A stretch of 64,000 bases of DNA from DASRJG01 sp964647625 (GTDB lineage Bacteria > Acidobacteriota > Polarisedimenticolia > Polarisedimenticolales > DASRJG01): positions 1-64,000 of the forward strand of contig CAZYHZ010000006.1 in the NCBI GenBank assembly GCA_964647625.1. The letters run 5' to 3'. Of the stretch, positions 44,408 to 52,127 are shown in pieces. The notes under the pieces are model-generated. The model had not been told where the DNA came from, made no database searches, and was given only the letters and a program-made list of their open reading frames with translations. Within the stretch, counting starts at the first letter, position 1. Each line of letters begins with the position of its first letter. The translations under genes and the position numbers were made by a program.

Positions 44408-44866
44408 TCACTTCCTCGTCTCGACCAAATTGCGCAGCTCGAACATGAATTCCTCGACGTCCTCGAACTGCCGGTAAACGGAGGCGAACCGGACGTAGGC
44501 GACCTTGTCCAGCTCCTTCAATCGATCCATCACGCGCTCGCCGATGACGCCGGCGGAGATCTCCCGCTCGGGCGTGTCCTGGACGAGCTGCTCGATCTCG
44601 TCGACGATCGCCTGAAGCGCCTTCGCCGGCACCGGCCGCTTCTCGCACGCCCGGTGAAGCCCGACCATCAGCTTCTGGCGATCGAACGGCTCGCGGCGGC
44701 CGTCTTTCTTGATGACGAAATACGGGATCTCCTCGACGCGCTCGTAGGAGGTGAACCGGCGGCCGCACGAGAGGCACTCGCGGCGCCTCCGGATCGCATC
44801 GCCGGCCCCGGTCTCCCGCGAATCCACGACCTTGTCTTTCGTATGGGCGCAGAACGGGCAGATCAC
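44408..44866 (-). CDS. nrdR: Transcriptional repressor NrdR
   Basis: NrdR represses ribonucleotide reductase genes in response to the ATP/dATP balance. The 152 residues begin with an unmistakable zinc ribbon (CPFC, then CLSCGRRF) and an ATP-cone (about 50-140). The GTG start overlaps the flippase-like gene as GTGA. NrdR targets are usually paired NrdR boxes upstream of nrd genes, which are not in the window. Confidence 0.95.
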   Translation of the reverse strand: MICPFCAHTKDKVVDSRETGAGDAIRRRRECLSCGRRFTSYERVEEIPYFVIKKDGRREPFDRQKLMVGLHRACEKRPVPAKALQAIVDEIEQLVQDTPEREISAGVIGERVMDRLKELDKVAYVRFASVYRQFEDVEEFMFELRNLVETRK

Positions 44867-45894
44867 GGCGTCACCTCGGCGGACCGCGCCCGGCCGAGCT
44901 CGCGCACCTGCCGCACCGCCGCCACGAGATCGGACCACGCGACGTTTTCCGTGTAGAGCATCACCGGGCCGAGGAGGAGCACCGGCGTCACGATGGCGAG
45001 GTGCATCAGGACGCCCGCGCTCGCCGCGACGGTCGGGTCGACTCCGAACAGGGACGTCAGCCCGAACTGCATCAACGCGTGGTAGCCGCCGACACCGCCG
45101 GGCGTCGGAAGCGAGACGCCCAGGGCCAGCAACGGAAGCATGACCAGGACGTCGGCGAACCCGATCGCGGCGCCGACCGCGCGGATGCCGAGCCACGTTC
45201 CAAGGGCGATCGTCGTCCATGCGAGCAGGCTGTGGATCGCGATCGGCACGACGAGCCGCGGCGAGCGGAGCGCATCGACCCCGCGGGACAGTCCGAGCAC
45301 GACCCGGCCACCCCAGCGGATCGGCGCCGGACGCCGCGCGAGCCACGGATCGAGCCGGTTTCCCGCCGCCGAGACGGCGATCAGGAGGATCAACCCGACG
45401 GTCAGCCCCGCCAGCGCAAGCCCCGCCGTGAGGCGAATCCGCGAGGACAGCGCCGCGGACCCGGCGGTGAAGTGGGCGCCCCAGCTGCCGGCGACGAAGA
45501 GGACGACGATCGCCATGCCGTCAAGCACCCGGTCCGCGACGATCGTGCCGAGACACGGCGCCAGCGGGATGTCCTCCTTCGCCGAAAGCAACGCGGGACG
45601 GACGAGCTCGCCGACCCGGCCCGGCATGAGCCATGTGGTCATGTAGCCGAGCATGATCGACGCGAACATCGGTCGAAGCTTGACGTCCGGGCGAACCGGA
45701 TCGAGGAGCTTCCGCCAGCGAAGCATCCGGAAGACGTTGTGAGAGATGTTCACGATCGACCCTGCGAACAGGAGCGGCAGCGATGCCTGAAGCATCGCAG
45801 CCCTCAAGGCCTTGGGGTCCTTGTCGTGGAAGACCCAATAAAGAAGGAGTCCGGCGAGCAGCAGGCCCCCGATCAATTGCAGCGCGGCCTTCAT
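44863..45894 (-). CDS. Flippase-like integral membrane protein (LPG synthase TM family)
   Basis: This 343-residue protein has about eight to nine hydrophobic helices. It matches the UPF0104/lysylphosphatidylglycerol synthase transmembrane family: an RMLRWRKLLDPVRPDVKLRPMFASIMLGYMTTWLMPGRVGELVRP signature, then DRVLDGMAIVVLF and PLLALGVSLPTPGGVGGYHALMQFGL. Members act in lipid or glycolipid translocation, but no substrate can be named. Downstream genes nrdR, hsp20 and lon overlap or abut it. Confidence 0.85.
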   Translation of the reverse strand: MKAALQLIGGLLLAGLLLYWVFHDKDPKALRAAMLQASLPLLFAGSIVNISHNVFRMLRWRKLLDPVRPDVKLRPMFASIMLGYMTTWLMPGRVGELVRPALLSAKEDIPLAPCLGTIVADRVLDGMAIVVLFVAGSWGAHFTAGSAALSSRIRLTAGLALAGLTVGLILLIAVSAAGNRLDPWLARRPAPIRWGGRVVLGLSRGVDALRSPRLVVPIAIHSLLAWTTIALGTWLGIRAVGAAIGFADVLVMLPLLALGVSLPTPGGVGGYHALMQFGLTSLFGVDPTVAASAGVLMHLAIVTPVLLLGPVMLYTENVAWSDLVAAVRQVRELGRARSAEVTP

Positions 45895-46010
45895 GGCGGC
45901 GCCAATCTAGGGCAGCGCACACCCAAGGTCAATCGAGTCTCGTGCGATGTTTGGCGCGAAAGGGCTCATCCTCGACGCGGAACGGGCGATCCTCGACCGA
46001 TCCCGCCCAT

Positions 46011-47642
46011 TCAGACTTCCTGCGGGGCTTTGGCGCGAGCGCGGACGGTGTCGAACCGCTTGAGGACGACCTTCCCGGACGCCGCGCCGCGCACGCGATG
46101 GACGTTTTTTCGCTTGGTCCAGTGAACGTCGGCGGCGCCCTGCTCGCGGGCGTCGCTGAACCACACGGCGAAGGCGGCCGCTTCGGCGAGGGTCGCGGGG
46201 GGCGGCGACCCCGCCCGATCGGGGTTGCGTATGACGACGTGCGCCCCGGCGGTACCGGCGGCGTGAAGCCAGAAGTCGTCGGCTCCCGCGATCTTGAACG
46301 TCAGGCGGTCGTTGTCCTTCCCGGTACGGCCGATGAGGATCGTCCACCCTTCGACGCTCGTGGCGATTCGCACGCCGGCCAGCCGGGGCGCGGCCGTTCG
46401 CGCCGCCTCGCGCGCGACCCGAGTCGGACGGACCAGACCGACGGGGAGCCCGAGCGCCCGCATGCTCGCCTCGAGCGCATCGGCGCCGGCGTCGTCCCGC
46501 GCTGCCTCCTGGTCGGGAACGAGCGCCTCGAGGCGCGTCCTCTTCGTCTCGAGGGACGCCAACCGGTTCCTTGCCGCGACGACGCCGCGCTGCGCCCGGC
46601 GGTGGCGGCGGAACAGGTCGTCGGCGATCGCCGTCAGCGGCTTGTCCGGTGGTGCGGGGATCTCGATCTCACCCTCCGCCGCATAGGGATCGGGGACGAT
46701 CACGACTGTCCCGACACGGCGCGCCGCATGGAGCCCGGCGAGGAGCGCCTCCCCCATGATCCGCGAGCGGTCGTCGGTGGAGAATCGATCCCGCTCGCCC
46801 TCGACGCGACGGATGGCGTCCGCCGCTCGGTCGATCTCGCGGCGGAGAATTCGACCGAGGCCCGCGAGCCTCGACTCGGTTCGCGCGCGCTCGTCTTGCC
46901 GCTCGTAGAACCATCCCGCGGTCTCGGGCGCGCTACCCCTGATCGATAGACTCCGATCCGCGGCCGGCGAAGGCCGCCAAGGCAGCAGGCGAACGTCTCC
47001 CTCGGCGACGATCTCGCTTTCGCCGCGAAGAATCGATTCAAGACGAGAGCACAGAACCGTGCCGGGCGATCGCCCGGATTGCCGCGCCTCAGCCTCGGCC
47101 AGCTCGATCACAGACTGGCTGATCCCGATCAGCCGTGGCGCTCCGGCACGGAGCGCGGCATCGACTTCCTCTGCACTTGCGCCGAACCCATCCAAGCCGG
47201 CTGGCCTAGTCGTCGATCGGGACTGCTCACCCGTGCTCGAACGGCGGAGCCCACCGGTCATCGTCCCCTGGTCATCCAGCGCGAGGTTGGCCCGGCTGGG
47301 AGCGAGATCCATGACCAGTGCCTTGCCGCCGTCGAACTCCCATCGAACCGTCCGATCGCTCGACTGCTTGATCACCCGGACCAGACGTCGCCCGGTCAGG
47401 TCTCTGGCCACAGCGGCGATCCAAGGCGCCGGAGACCATCGAGGTCCCTTCCAGCGTTTCGTTTCCGCCGCGATCCATGGGCGAACGGGGTCGAGACTGG
47501 CGACGATGACGCTCGATGCGTCCGGTCCGGCGAAGACGAGGCGGAAGCGACGGTCCGATTCTTGGACGAACTCGGTCAGGTGGGTCGAGGGAAGCAGCGC
47601 CGCCCACTCGATGGCTAGTCGGGTCAGGACGAGGTTATCGAT
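46011..47642 (-). CDS. NFACT/RqcH-like RNA-binding protein, non-canonical start
   Basis: This protein of about 543 residues has a NFACT N-terminal part (about 1-200), a coiled-coil arm (about 270-400) and the NFACT-R domain at the C-terminus (GADDFWLHAAGTAGAHVVIRNPDRAG, RKNVHRVRGAASGKVVLKRFDTVRA). RqcH homologues add alanine tails to stalled nascent chains on the 50S subunit. No ATG, GTG or TTG lies before the first conserved block; ATC at 47642 (or CTG at 47627) is the only start compatible with DNLVLTRLAIEW, the usual opening of these proteins. It is two bases downstream of carD, so coupling to carD is likely. Confidence 0.85.
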   Translation of the reverse strand: MDNLVLTRLAIEWAALLPSTHLTEFVQESDRRFRLVFAGPDASSVIVASLDPVRPWIAAETKRWKGPRWSPAPWIAAVARDLTGRRLVRVIKQSSDRTVRWEFDGGKALVMDLAPSRANLALDDQGTMTGGLRRSSTGEQSRSTTRPAGLDGFGASAEEVDAALRAGAPRLIGISQSVIELAEAEARQSGRSPGTVLCSRLESILRGESEIVAEGDVRLLPWRPSPAADRSLSIRGSAPETAGWFYERQDERARTESRLAGLGRILRREIDRAADAIRRVEGERDRFSTDDRSRIMGEALLAGLHAARRVGTVVIVPDPYAAEGEIEIPAPPDKPLTAIADDLFRRHRRAQRGVVAARNRLASLETKRTRLEALVPDQEAARDDAGADALEASMRALGLPVGLVRPTRVAREAARTAAPRLAGVRIATSVEGWTILIGRTGKDNDRLTFKIAGADDFWLHAAGTAGAHVVIRNPDRAGSPPPATLAEAAAFAVWFSDAREQGAADVHWTKRKNVHRVRGAASGKVVLKRFDTVRARAKAPQEV

Positions 47643-47643
47643 C

Positions 47644-48159
47644 TCAGTGCGCGACCTTGACCTTGGCGCCCTTGAGAGAGTCGGCGAGCGCCGCGTCGAT
47701 CTCGCCCTCGACTTTCTCGACCGTCTTGTTGCCCGCTTCGGCGAGCTCGGAGACGAGGAGAAAACGGGCACGATCGAGCATTTTGCGCTCGCGATAGGAC
47801 AGGGGCTTGATCTCGGCGAGGATCGTCAGGCTCTTCAGGACCTCGGCGACGGCGCGGATATCGCCGGTGCGCATCTTTTCGGAGTTCGCCTGGAAACGGC
47901 CCTTCCAGTCGTCGTATGTGGCGACCTCACCCATTTTGAGGACGTCCATGACCCGAGTGACCTCGCGTTTGGTCAGCACCTTCCGCAAGCCGACGGCGAT
48001 CGTGTTGCCGACCGGGACCATCACCGTGCTGTCGGTAGAGATGATGCGGAGGCAGTAGAACGACGAGACCAAGTCCCCCACGGACTTCTTGGTGACTTGC
48101 TCGATGACCCCTACGCCATGATTCGGGTATACGACCTTATCGCCGACCTTGAAGTCCAA
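47644..48159 (-). CDS. carD: CarD family transcriptional regulator
   Basis: CarD binds RNA polymerase beta and stabilises open complexes, often at rRNA and stress promoters. The N-terminal RNAP-interacting domain (residues 1-60, LDFKVGDKVVYPNHGVGVIEQV) and the helical DNA-binding domain (KRFQANSEKMRTGDIRAVAEVL) are clear. The start is TTG at 48159: GGGGAGG sits six bases upstream, and CarD proteins usually begin at this LDFKVGD stretch. An ATG at 48174 would place this strong ribosome site inside the gene. Translation of the NFACT gene starts almost at the stop. Confidence 0.92.
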   Translation of the reverse strand: MDFKVGDKVVYPNHGVGVIEQVTKKSVGDLVSSFYCLRIISTDSTVMVPVGNTIAVGLRKVLTKREVTRVMDVLKMGEVATYDDWKGRFQANSEKMRTGDIRAVAEVLKSLTILAEIKPLSYRERKMLDRARFLLVSELAEAGNKTVEKVEGEIDAALADSLKGAKVKVAH

Positions 48160-48242
48160 GCGGGACCTCCCCATGTACGGATTGCCATGGTACCCGAAAC
48201 GAATTGAATCTGCAAGACTTCCGGGCCATGGGCCGGTCGCAC

Positions 48243-48270
48243 TTGACACTGCGCAGATGACGACGATACG
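48243..48270 (+). promoter_or_regulatory. Putative sigma-70 promoter of tRNA-Leu
   Basis: A perfect -35 TTGACA (48243-48248) is followed 16 bases later by GATACG (48265-48270), a weak -10. The predicted start is about 48277, nine bases ahead of the mature tRNA end. The -35 is the best consensus hexamer I saw next to an RNA gene in this window. Confidence 0.5.
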
Positions 48271-48285
48271 CTCGGTTCCCGCCGC

Positions 48286-48372
48286 GCCGGAGTGGCGGAA
48301 TGGCAGACGCAGGGGACTCAAAATCCCCCGATCCTTGCGGTCGTGTGGGTTCAACTCCCACCTCCGGCACCA
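48286..48372 (+). tRNA. tRNA-Leu (CAA)
   Basis: An 87-base class II tRNA folds cleanly. The acceptor stem is GCCGGAG (48286-48292) with CTCCGGC (48362-48368), followed by A and an encoded CCA. The anticodon stem GGGGA/TCCCC holds the loop CTCAAAA with anticodon CAA (48319-48321), so it reads UUG. The variable arm is long (about 16 bases), and the T arm GTGGG-TTCAACT-CCCAC is standard. It diverges from carD and lies 15 bases before the pepF start. Confidence 0.96.
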
Positions 48373-48386
48373 GACGAGGGCCCCCG

Positions 48387-50177
48387 ATGAGCGTCACCCC
48401 TGCCTTGGAGGAGACCTGGAGTCTCGAGGACCTTTACGCCTCGGACGCCGAGTTCTGGGCCGAGAAGCGCCGGATCGATGAGGCGCTCCCCGGCCTTTCC
48501 CGGTACGCCGGGACGCTGGGCTCGTCGGCGGTCGCCATGGTCCTGGCCCTGGAAGCGATCACCGAGGCTTCGAAGACGTTGAGCCGCCTCTTCGCCTACG
48601 CCTCGATGAAGTCGGACGGCGATCTCCGGGTCGCCGCGAATCAGGGAATGCGGCAGGAAGTCGAGATCGCGCACACCGAGATGTCGCGCCGGACGTCCTA
48701 CCTGAGGCCGGAGATCCTGGCCCTGCGCGAGGGGCTCGTCGAAGCGCATTTGGCGGAAGAGCCGCGACTCGCCCCATTCGCGCAATTCTTGAAGAACCTC
48801 GTCCGCCAGCGGTCTCACGTGCTCTCCCCGCCCGAGGAAAACCTGCTGGCCGAAGCCGGGCTCATCTTCGGCGGCCCCAACCAGATCTTCGGGATTTTGA
48901 ACAACGCCGAGATGCCGCGATCGACCGTGTCGCTCGGATCCGGCGAATCCGTGACGCTGACGCCGGCGGTGTTCTCGCTGGTGCGCACCTCGAGCGTCAG
49001 GGACGACCGGGAGATCGCGACCCGGGCGTACTTCTCCGGGTATCGCGCCTTCGAGGCGACCTATGGATCGAACTTGTTCGAGTGCCTCAAGACGCACGTC
49101 TTCCGGGCCCGCGCGCGGCGATACGACTCGTGCCTCTCGGCGGCGCTCGACGGCGACAACGTACCGTCCAAGGTTTACGTCAATCTCATCGATCAGGTGA
49201 AGCTGCACCTGCCGTCGATCCACCGGTACTTCCGTCTCCGCGCGAAGGCGCTCCGACTGCCGGGACTCACGTACTTCGACCTGCACTGCCCGCTGGGCGA
49301 AGGCGGGAACCGCAAGTACGACGTCGAGACCGCCAAGCAGCTCGTCATGCAGTCCATGGCGCCCCTCGGGGCCCCCTACCTCGCCGCGCTCCAGCAGTCG
49401 TTCGAGCGCCGGTGGATCGACTGGCACCCGGCGCCGGGCAAGCGGTCGGGGGCGTACGCGACCGGAGCCGCCTACGACGTCCACCCCTACATGCTGTTGA
49501 ATTTCAACGGCGACTTCGACAGCGTGAGCACGCTCACGCACGAAGCCGGCCATGCGATGCACTCCTTCTTCAGCAATCGAACGCAGCCGTACGCGTGCGC
49601 GGACTACAGCATCTTCGTGGCGGAGGTGGCCTCGACGTTCAACGAGGCGCTCCTGATCGAGCGGCTGCTCGGCGAGGCCCAGGACCGCCAGGAACGGATC
49701 TTCCTCCTCGGCCACTGGCTGGACGGCATCCGCGCGACGCTGTTCCGTCAGACGTTCTTCGCCGAGTTCGAGCTGCGCATCCACGAGCGTGCGGAGCGGG
49801 GCGAGGCGCTCACCGGCGAATCCCTGTCGAAGATGTACCTCGAGCTGGTGCGCGCGTACCAAGGGCACGATGACGGCGCCTGCGCGGTCGACGACCTCTT
49901 CGCGATCGAGTGGGCCTGCGTGCCGCACTTCTACTATGACTTCTACGTCTATCAGTACGCGACCGGCATCGTGGCGGCGAACAGCTTGGCCCGCGACGTC
50001 CTCAACAAGAGGCCGGGAGCGGCCGAGCGCTACACGCGGTTCCTGGGAAGCGGCGGCGCCGACTATCCGCTCGAGCTGCTGCGCGCCGCCGGAGTCGACC
50101 TCGAGACCGAATCCCCTTACGACTCGACGTTCCGCGCCGTCGACGAGAAGCTCGATGCGCTGGAAGAGCTGCTCTGA
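48387..50177 (+). CDS. pepF: Oligoendopeptidase F (M3 family)
   Basis: This 596-residue cytoplasmic metallopeptidase cleaves short peptides. The zinc motif HEAGH (H385, in STLTHEAGHAMHSFF) and the downstream third ligand Glu in EVASTFNEALLIERL are present. The N-terminal PepF/M3 domain (WSLEDLYASDAEFWAEKRRID) and the C-terminal FYYDFYVYQYATGIVAA segment match the family. The ATG at 48387 lies 15 bases after the tRNA CCA, so the gene may be read from the tRNA promoter. Heptamer repeats follow the stop. Confidence 0.95.
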   Translation: MSVTPALEETWSLEDLYASDAEFWAEKRRIDEALPGLSRYAGTLGSSAVAMVLALEAITEASKTLSRLFAYASMKSDGDLRVAANQGMRQEVEIAHTEMSRRTSYLRPEILALREGLVEAHLAEEPRLAPFAQFLKNLVRQRSHVLSPPEENLLAEAGLIFGGPNQIFGILNNAEMPRSTVSLGSGESVTLTPAVFSLVRTSSVRDDREIATRAYFSGYRAFEATYGSNLFECLKTHVFRARARRYDSCLSAALDGDNVPSKVYVNLIDQVKLHLPSIHRYFRLRAKALRLPGLTYFDLHCPLGEGGNRKYDVETAKQLVMQSMAPLGAPYLAALQQSFERRWIDWHPAPGKRSGAYATGAAYDVHPYMLLNFNGDFDSVSTLTHEAGHAMHSFFSNRTQPYACADYSIFVAEVASTFNEALLIERLLGEAQDRQERIFLLGHWLDGIRATLFRQTFFAEFELRIHERAERGEALTGESLSKMYLELVRAYQGHDDGACAVDDLFAIEWACVPHFYYDFYVYQYATGIVAANSLARDVLNKRPGAAERYTRFLGSGGADYPLELLRAAGVDLETESPYDSTFRAVDEKLDALEELL

Positions 50178-50181
50178 AGAC

Positions 50182-50241
50182 AGTCGAGAGTCTGCAACCC
50201 TGAACTCTTGACTCTTAACTCTCGACGCTCGACTCTCGACT
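50182..50241. repeat. ACTCTYG heptamer repeat with inverted flank
   Basis: Five tandem seven-base units (50204-50238: ACTCTTG, ACTCTTA, ACTCTCG, ACGCTCG, ACTCTCG) are followed by ACT. AGTCGAGAGTC at 50182-50192 is an exact inverted copy of 50231-50241, giving an 11-bp stem. The block fills the gap between the convergent pepF and DUF2752 genes and touches the DUF2752 stop codon. It could be a bidirectional terminator. Confidence 0.8.
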
Positions 50242-50641
50242 AGATCCCGTGTACGAAGAGCCACACCCAGTTGGCGACTACGATCGCCGCAACGAGCACC
50301 ATGAGACGCGGCTTCGCCCCCGGGTCGAGCGCCGGACGCATCCCTCCGAGCGCGAACCAGACCGGCGCCGCGAGCCCGAGCCCGACGAACCCTGCGGCGG
50401 ACGTCGTCGTCAACGGATTGGTCGCCAGCGCCCCGGCGACGTCGGCGTGAAGCAGCCGCAACATCGCGCGCGTCGAGCCGCAGCCGGGGCACGGCCATCC
50501 CGTCACGGCGTGCCAGACGCACGGGGGAAGGAACGGGGCCGCCGCCCGCCAGACCGGCCCGAGAGCGATCGCCAGTCCCGCACAAACCGCCCACAGGATC
50601 GCCACCTGACGATCGTCGCGGGTCGGGGTGCGCCAGGTCAT
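50240..50641 (-). CDS. DUF2752 membrane protein
   Basis: This 133-residue protein has three hydrophobic helices and the DUF2752 signature around CPGCGSTRAMLRLLHADVAGAL, a Cys pair followed by Thr-Arg-Ala. Function is unknown. The ATG overlaps the stop of the YIP1 gene. In many genomes DUF2752 genes sit beside YIP1/TM2 or similar small membrane proteins, as here, suggesting a shared membrane role. Confidence 0.85.
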   Translation of the reverse strand: MTWRTPTRDDRQVAILWAVCAGLAIALGPVWRAAAPFLPPCVWHAVTGWPCPGCGSTRAMLRLLHADVAGALATNPLTTTSAAGFVGLGLAAPVWFALGGMRPALDPGAKPRLMVLVAAIVVANWVWLFVHGI

Positions 50642-51336
50642 TTCATGTTTTGAATCGCCTGGAGGACCGCGGTCCCGACGAGGGCGGACCCCGCGGCGAT
50701 GCAGGCGCAGCATAGAACGATGGGAATGATGATGCTCAACGCCGCCTTCCAGGGCTCGGTCTTGTGGACGATCGTCAGGCCGATTCCGTCGAGGATCAGC
50801 CTCCAGACCAACCCGACCAGCCCGCCGAGCCCGGGAACGATGGCGCAGATCTGCGTCGTCTCCGCGTAGCAGACCACACGCAGCGAGGCGGCGAATCCCC
50901 GGCCGGCCCCGCCGAGCAATGACAGCGTCAGGTGAACGAGCCCCGTCCAGATGAACAGGCCGATGAGCGCGATCAGAGGTGTGACGATCAGGCTGAGGAC
51001 CAGCTGCAGGCCTCCCGGCCGGTGCATCAACGGCGCGATGCGCTCGAACTCCGATCCCGCGAGACTGCGAACCATTCCGATCAGCGAGTCGAAGAGGAGA
51101 TAGCTCCAGAGCTGGCCGATGCAGGCGCCGATCAAGATCCACAGCACGAAGTAGGCGATCGGACGAACCAGATCGACGTCCAAGCTCATCGTCGAGTACG
51201 CGGCGATCGGCTGCCCCAGGATCTTTCCCGCCGTCGGAAAGATCGAGCCCAACCCCGCAGACGGTTCTTCCCAGGGCAGGCCGGGCAAGGGGGCAGGCGC
51301 GGTTGGACCGGGCTCGATGGGGGGAAGCTCGCTCAC
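50638..51336 (-). CDS. YIP1 family membrane protein
   Basis: This 232-residue protein has a Pro-rich cytoplasmic N-terminus (about 1-40), then five hydrophobic helices with the Yip1 pattern (IAYFVLWILIGACIGQLWSYLLF, LVLSLIVTPLIALIGLFIWTGLVHLTL, GFAASLRVVCYAETTQICAIVPGLGGLVGLVW). The bacterial Yip1 role is unknown. It is co-transcribed with the DUF2752 gene. Confidence 0.82.
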   Translation of the reverse strand: MSELPPIEPGPTAPAPLPGLPWEEPSAGLGSIFPTAGKILGQPIAAYSTMSLDVDLVRPIAYFVLWILIGACIGQLWSYLLFDSLIGMVRSLAGSEFERIAPLMHRPGGLQLVLSLIVTPLIALIGLFIWTGLVHLTLSLLGGAGRGFAASLRVVCYAETTQICAIVPGLGGLVGLVWRLILDGIGLTIVHKTEPWKAALSIIIPIVLCCACIAAGSALVGTAVLQAIQNMK

Positions 51337-51361
51337 GGGGACGCCCTCCGCTGACTCGGCG

Positions 51362-52060
51362 TCAGTCTAACAGCGCCGGAGCGAAATCGATCGCGTCGGC
51401 TGCGACGAGGCGATAGCGAATTCCGTCGTGATCGCCAGTCATGGCCAGCGCGTGGTCGGCTCCGTGCAGGTGCCCGTAGACGCAGGTGCGGACTCCGCCC
51501 GCTTTCAGCGCCGCGACGACGTCACCGGGGTCACGGCCTTCGATCCACGGCGGGAAGTGAAGCATCGCGATGCGGTGCTTCTCCCGCCCGAACTTCCGGT
51601 CGGCGTCCTCGATCGACAGCCGGAGACGGCCGAGCTCCCGTTGGAAGATCGCCGGATCGTTCGGCCCCGAGAGCGGATCGTCGGGAGCGACCCATCCTCT
51701 TCCGCCGACGAGCACCGTCTCGCCGAGATCGAACGCATCGTTCTGGAGCGCGAGGCAGCGCGGCGGCAGCGCCCTCCGGACCTTGGCCACGCTGTCCCAC
51801 CATCCATCGTGATTTCCGCGGAGCAGGTATTTCGTCCCCGGTCGCGCGCCGATCCACGCGAGATCCGGACTCGCTTCTTCGAGGTTTCGTGCCCAGCTCA
51901 GATCGCCGGGAAGGAGAACGACGTCGTCCTGCGCCACCCGCTCGTCCCAAGAGACCGCCATCCGGTCGGCGTGGCGAGCCCACACCGCGCCGAATACGTC
52001 CATCGGCTTGGCCCCCGAAGACGAAAGGTGGAGGTCGGCGATGGCGAACACCCGCGGCAT
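51362..52060 (-). CDS. Metallophosphoesterase
   Basis: This 232-residue calcineurin-like phosphoesterase has the dimetal motifs DLHLS, LLPGDLSWARN, LLRGNHD, MLHFPP and CVYGHLHG. It belongs to the group found as YkuE/YfcE-like predicted phosphohydrolases; the substrate is unknown. It diverges from the gene at 52128 across a 67-base gap. Confidence 0.88.
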   Translation of the reverse strand: MPRVFAIADLHLSSSGAKPMDVFGAVWARHADRMAVSWDERVAQDDVVLLPGDLSWARNLEEASPDLAWIGARPGTKYLLRGNHDGWWDSVAKVRRALPPRCLALQNDAFDLGETVLVGGRGWVAPDDPLSGPNDPAIFQRELGRLRLSIEDADRKFGREKHRIAMLHFPPWIEGRDPGDVVAALKAGGVRTCVYGHLHGADHALAMTGDHDGIRYRLVAADAIDFAPALLD

Positions 52061-52127
52061 GGAGGCGATCGTAGCAAAGCCCGTCGTCCGCCTTTATCAT
52101 GCGGGGTTGCCGCATGGGAGACGCCCG

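Noticed and set aside
50182..50241. CRISPR array
   Set aside because: Units are seven bases without spacers and no cas genes are nearby.
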